Source of the DNA: an uncultured Gammaproteobacteria bacterium
GTDB taxonomy: Bacteria > Pseudomonadota > Gammaproteobacteria > GCA-001735895
Assembly: GCA_945787265.1 (NCBI GenBank)
Contig: CALZHS010000080.1
Span: 1-7,234 of the forward strand
Reading direction: 5' to 3'
DNA length: 7,234 nucleotides
Of this stretch, positions 6,928 to 7,234 are shown in pieces (within the stretch, counting starts at the first letter, position 1; the number at the start of each line of letters is the position of its first letter). The position numbers and the translations under genes are program-made. The notes beneath the pieces were generated by a model. The model did no database searches. It had not been told where the DNA came from and worked only from the letters and a program-made list of their open reading frames with translations.

Positions 6928-7234
6928 CGATCAATCACTACGCTTTCAACGAAATGGGCACCGATAAACAGGGGGCCAATATAATTATCCTTGACTTCAT
7001 AGTCGACGGTTACCGTGGTTTTGCCGTCCTTGCGCACCATCTTCACATGATCACGCCGGATGGACCTGACTTCATTGATAAAAAGACGTTTTTGCAGCGA
7101 TAACCAGATCGCTTTCTTGGATTTCGGATCCACCTGCGTGTCTTGTGCCAAACCTTCTAATGAAGACTTAACTTGCATATTGCCGTAAAACATCGGGAAG
7201 ACCTTGAAAAACATTATCAGTAGTATTGCGAAAA
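6924..7234 (-). CDS. DUF4845 membrane-anchored protein, N-terminus beyond window
   Basis: About 103 codons are visible. An ATG lies at 7214, but the frame stays open to the window edge, reading F-A-I-L-L-I before that Met. The gene is therefore partial and the ATG is probably internal. The upstream residues plus MFFKVFPMFYGNMQV form the end of a hydrophobic N-terminal segment, consistent with a single membrane anchor followed by a small soluble domain. That domain contains SSLEGLAQD, a basic middle (KKAIWLSLQKRLFINEV) and beta-rich TTVTVDYEVKDN and PLFIGAHF stretches. Placement directly before rnc, where lepB-DUF4845-rnc is the usual gammaproteobacterial order, and the layout fit the DUF4845 family (PF16137), whose function is not established. 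The stop overlaps the rnc GTG by 4 nt. The family call rests on context and general resemblance. Confidence 0.8.
   Translation of the reverse strand, partial: FAILLIMFFKVFPMFYGNMQVKSSLEGLAQDTQVDPKSKKAIWLSLQKRLFINEVRSIRRDHVKMVRKDGKTTVTVDYEVKDNYIGPLFIGAHFVESVVIDR

Overview
The window looks like chromosomal core DNA from a gammaproteobacterium with moderate GC content. I base this on gene order: the minus-strand run of a DUF4845 gene, rnc, era, recO, pdxJ and acpS follows the widespread gammaproteobacterial order (normally downstream of lepA-lepB). The BarA/GacS-type hybrid kinase with a C-terminal HPt domain is also typical of this class. I cannot name the genus, and an uncultured environmental lineage is possible. 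I see no mobile elements, tRNA or rRNA genes, CRISPR arrays or phage genes.

Left half, plus strand (1-3570): two genes joined by a 4-nt ATGA overlap. The first has lost its 5' end to the window edge. It encodes a periplasmic-binding-type protein resembling the ABC_sub_bind/TrpX-like family (PF04392). The second encodes a 908-residue tripartite sensor kinase with the E. coli BarA layout: membrane anchor, periplasmic loop, second membrane helix, HAMP, HisKA, HATPase, a degenerate receiver-like segment, a true receiver, and HPt. The tight coupling suggests that the binding protein supplies or tunes the ligand input of the kinase.

Right half, minus strand (7234 down to 3567): a housekeeping operon. 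It contains a DUF4845 membrane-anchored protein (N-terminus cut by the window end), RNase III, the Era GTPase, RecO, PdxJ and AcpS. These link rRNA processing and 30S maturation (Rnc, Era), recombinational repair (RecO), pyridoxal phosphate synthesis (PdxJ) and acyl-carrier-protein activation (AcpS).

The window has no intergenic DNA. All seven gene junctions overlap by 1 to 17 nt (up to 53 nt if the longer RecO start is used). The two operons collide tail to tail at 3567-3570, where one CTAG holds both stop codons. Promoters and terminators must therefore lie outside the window or inside coding sequence, and neighbouring genes are probably translationally coupled. The item most worth a second look is the pairing of the binding protein with the BarA-like kinase; the rest is conserved core genome.
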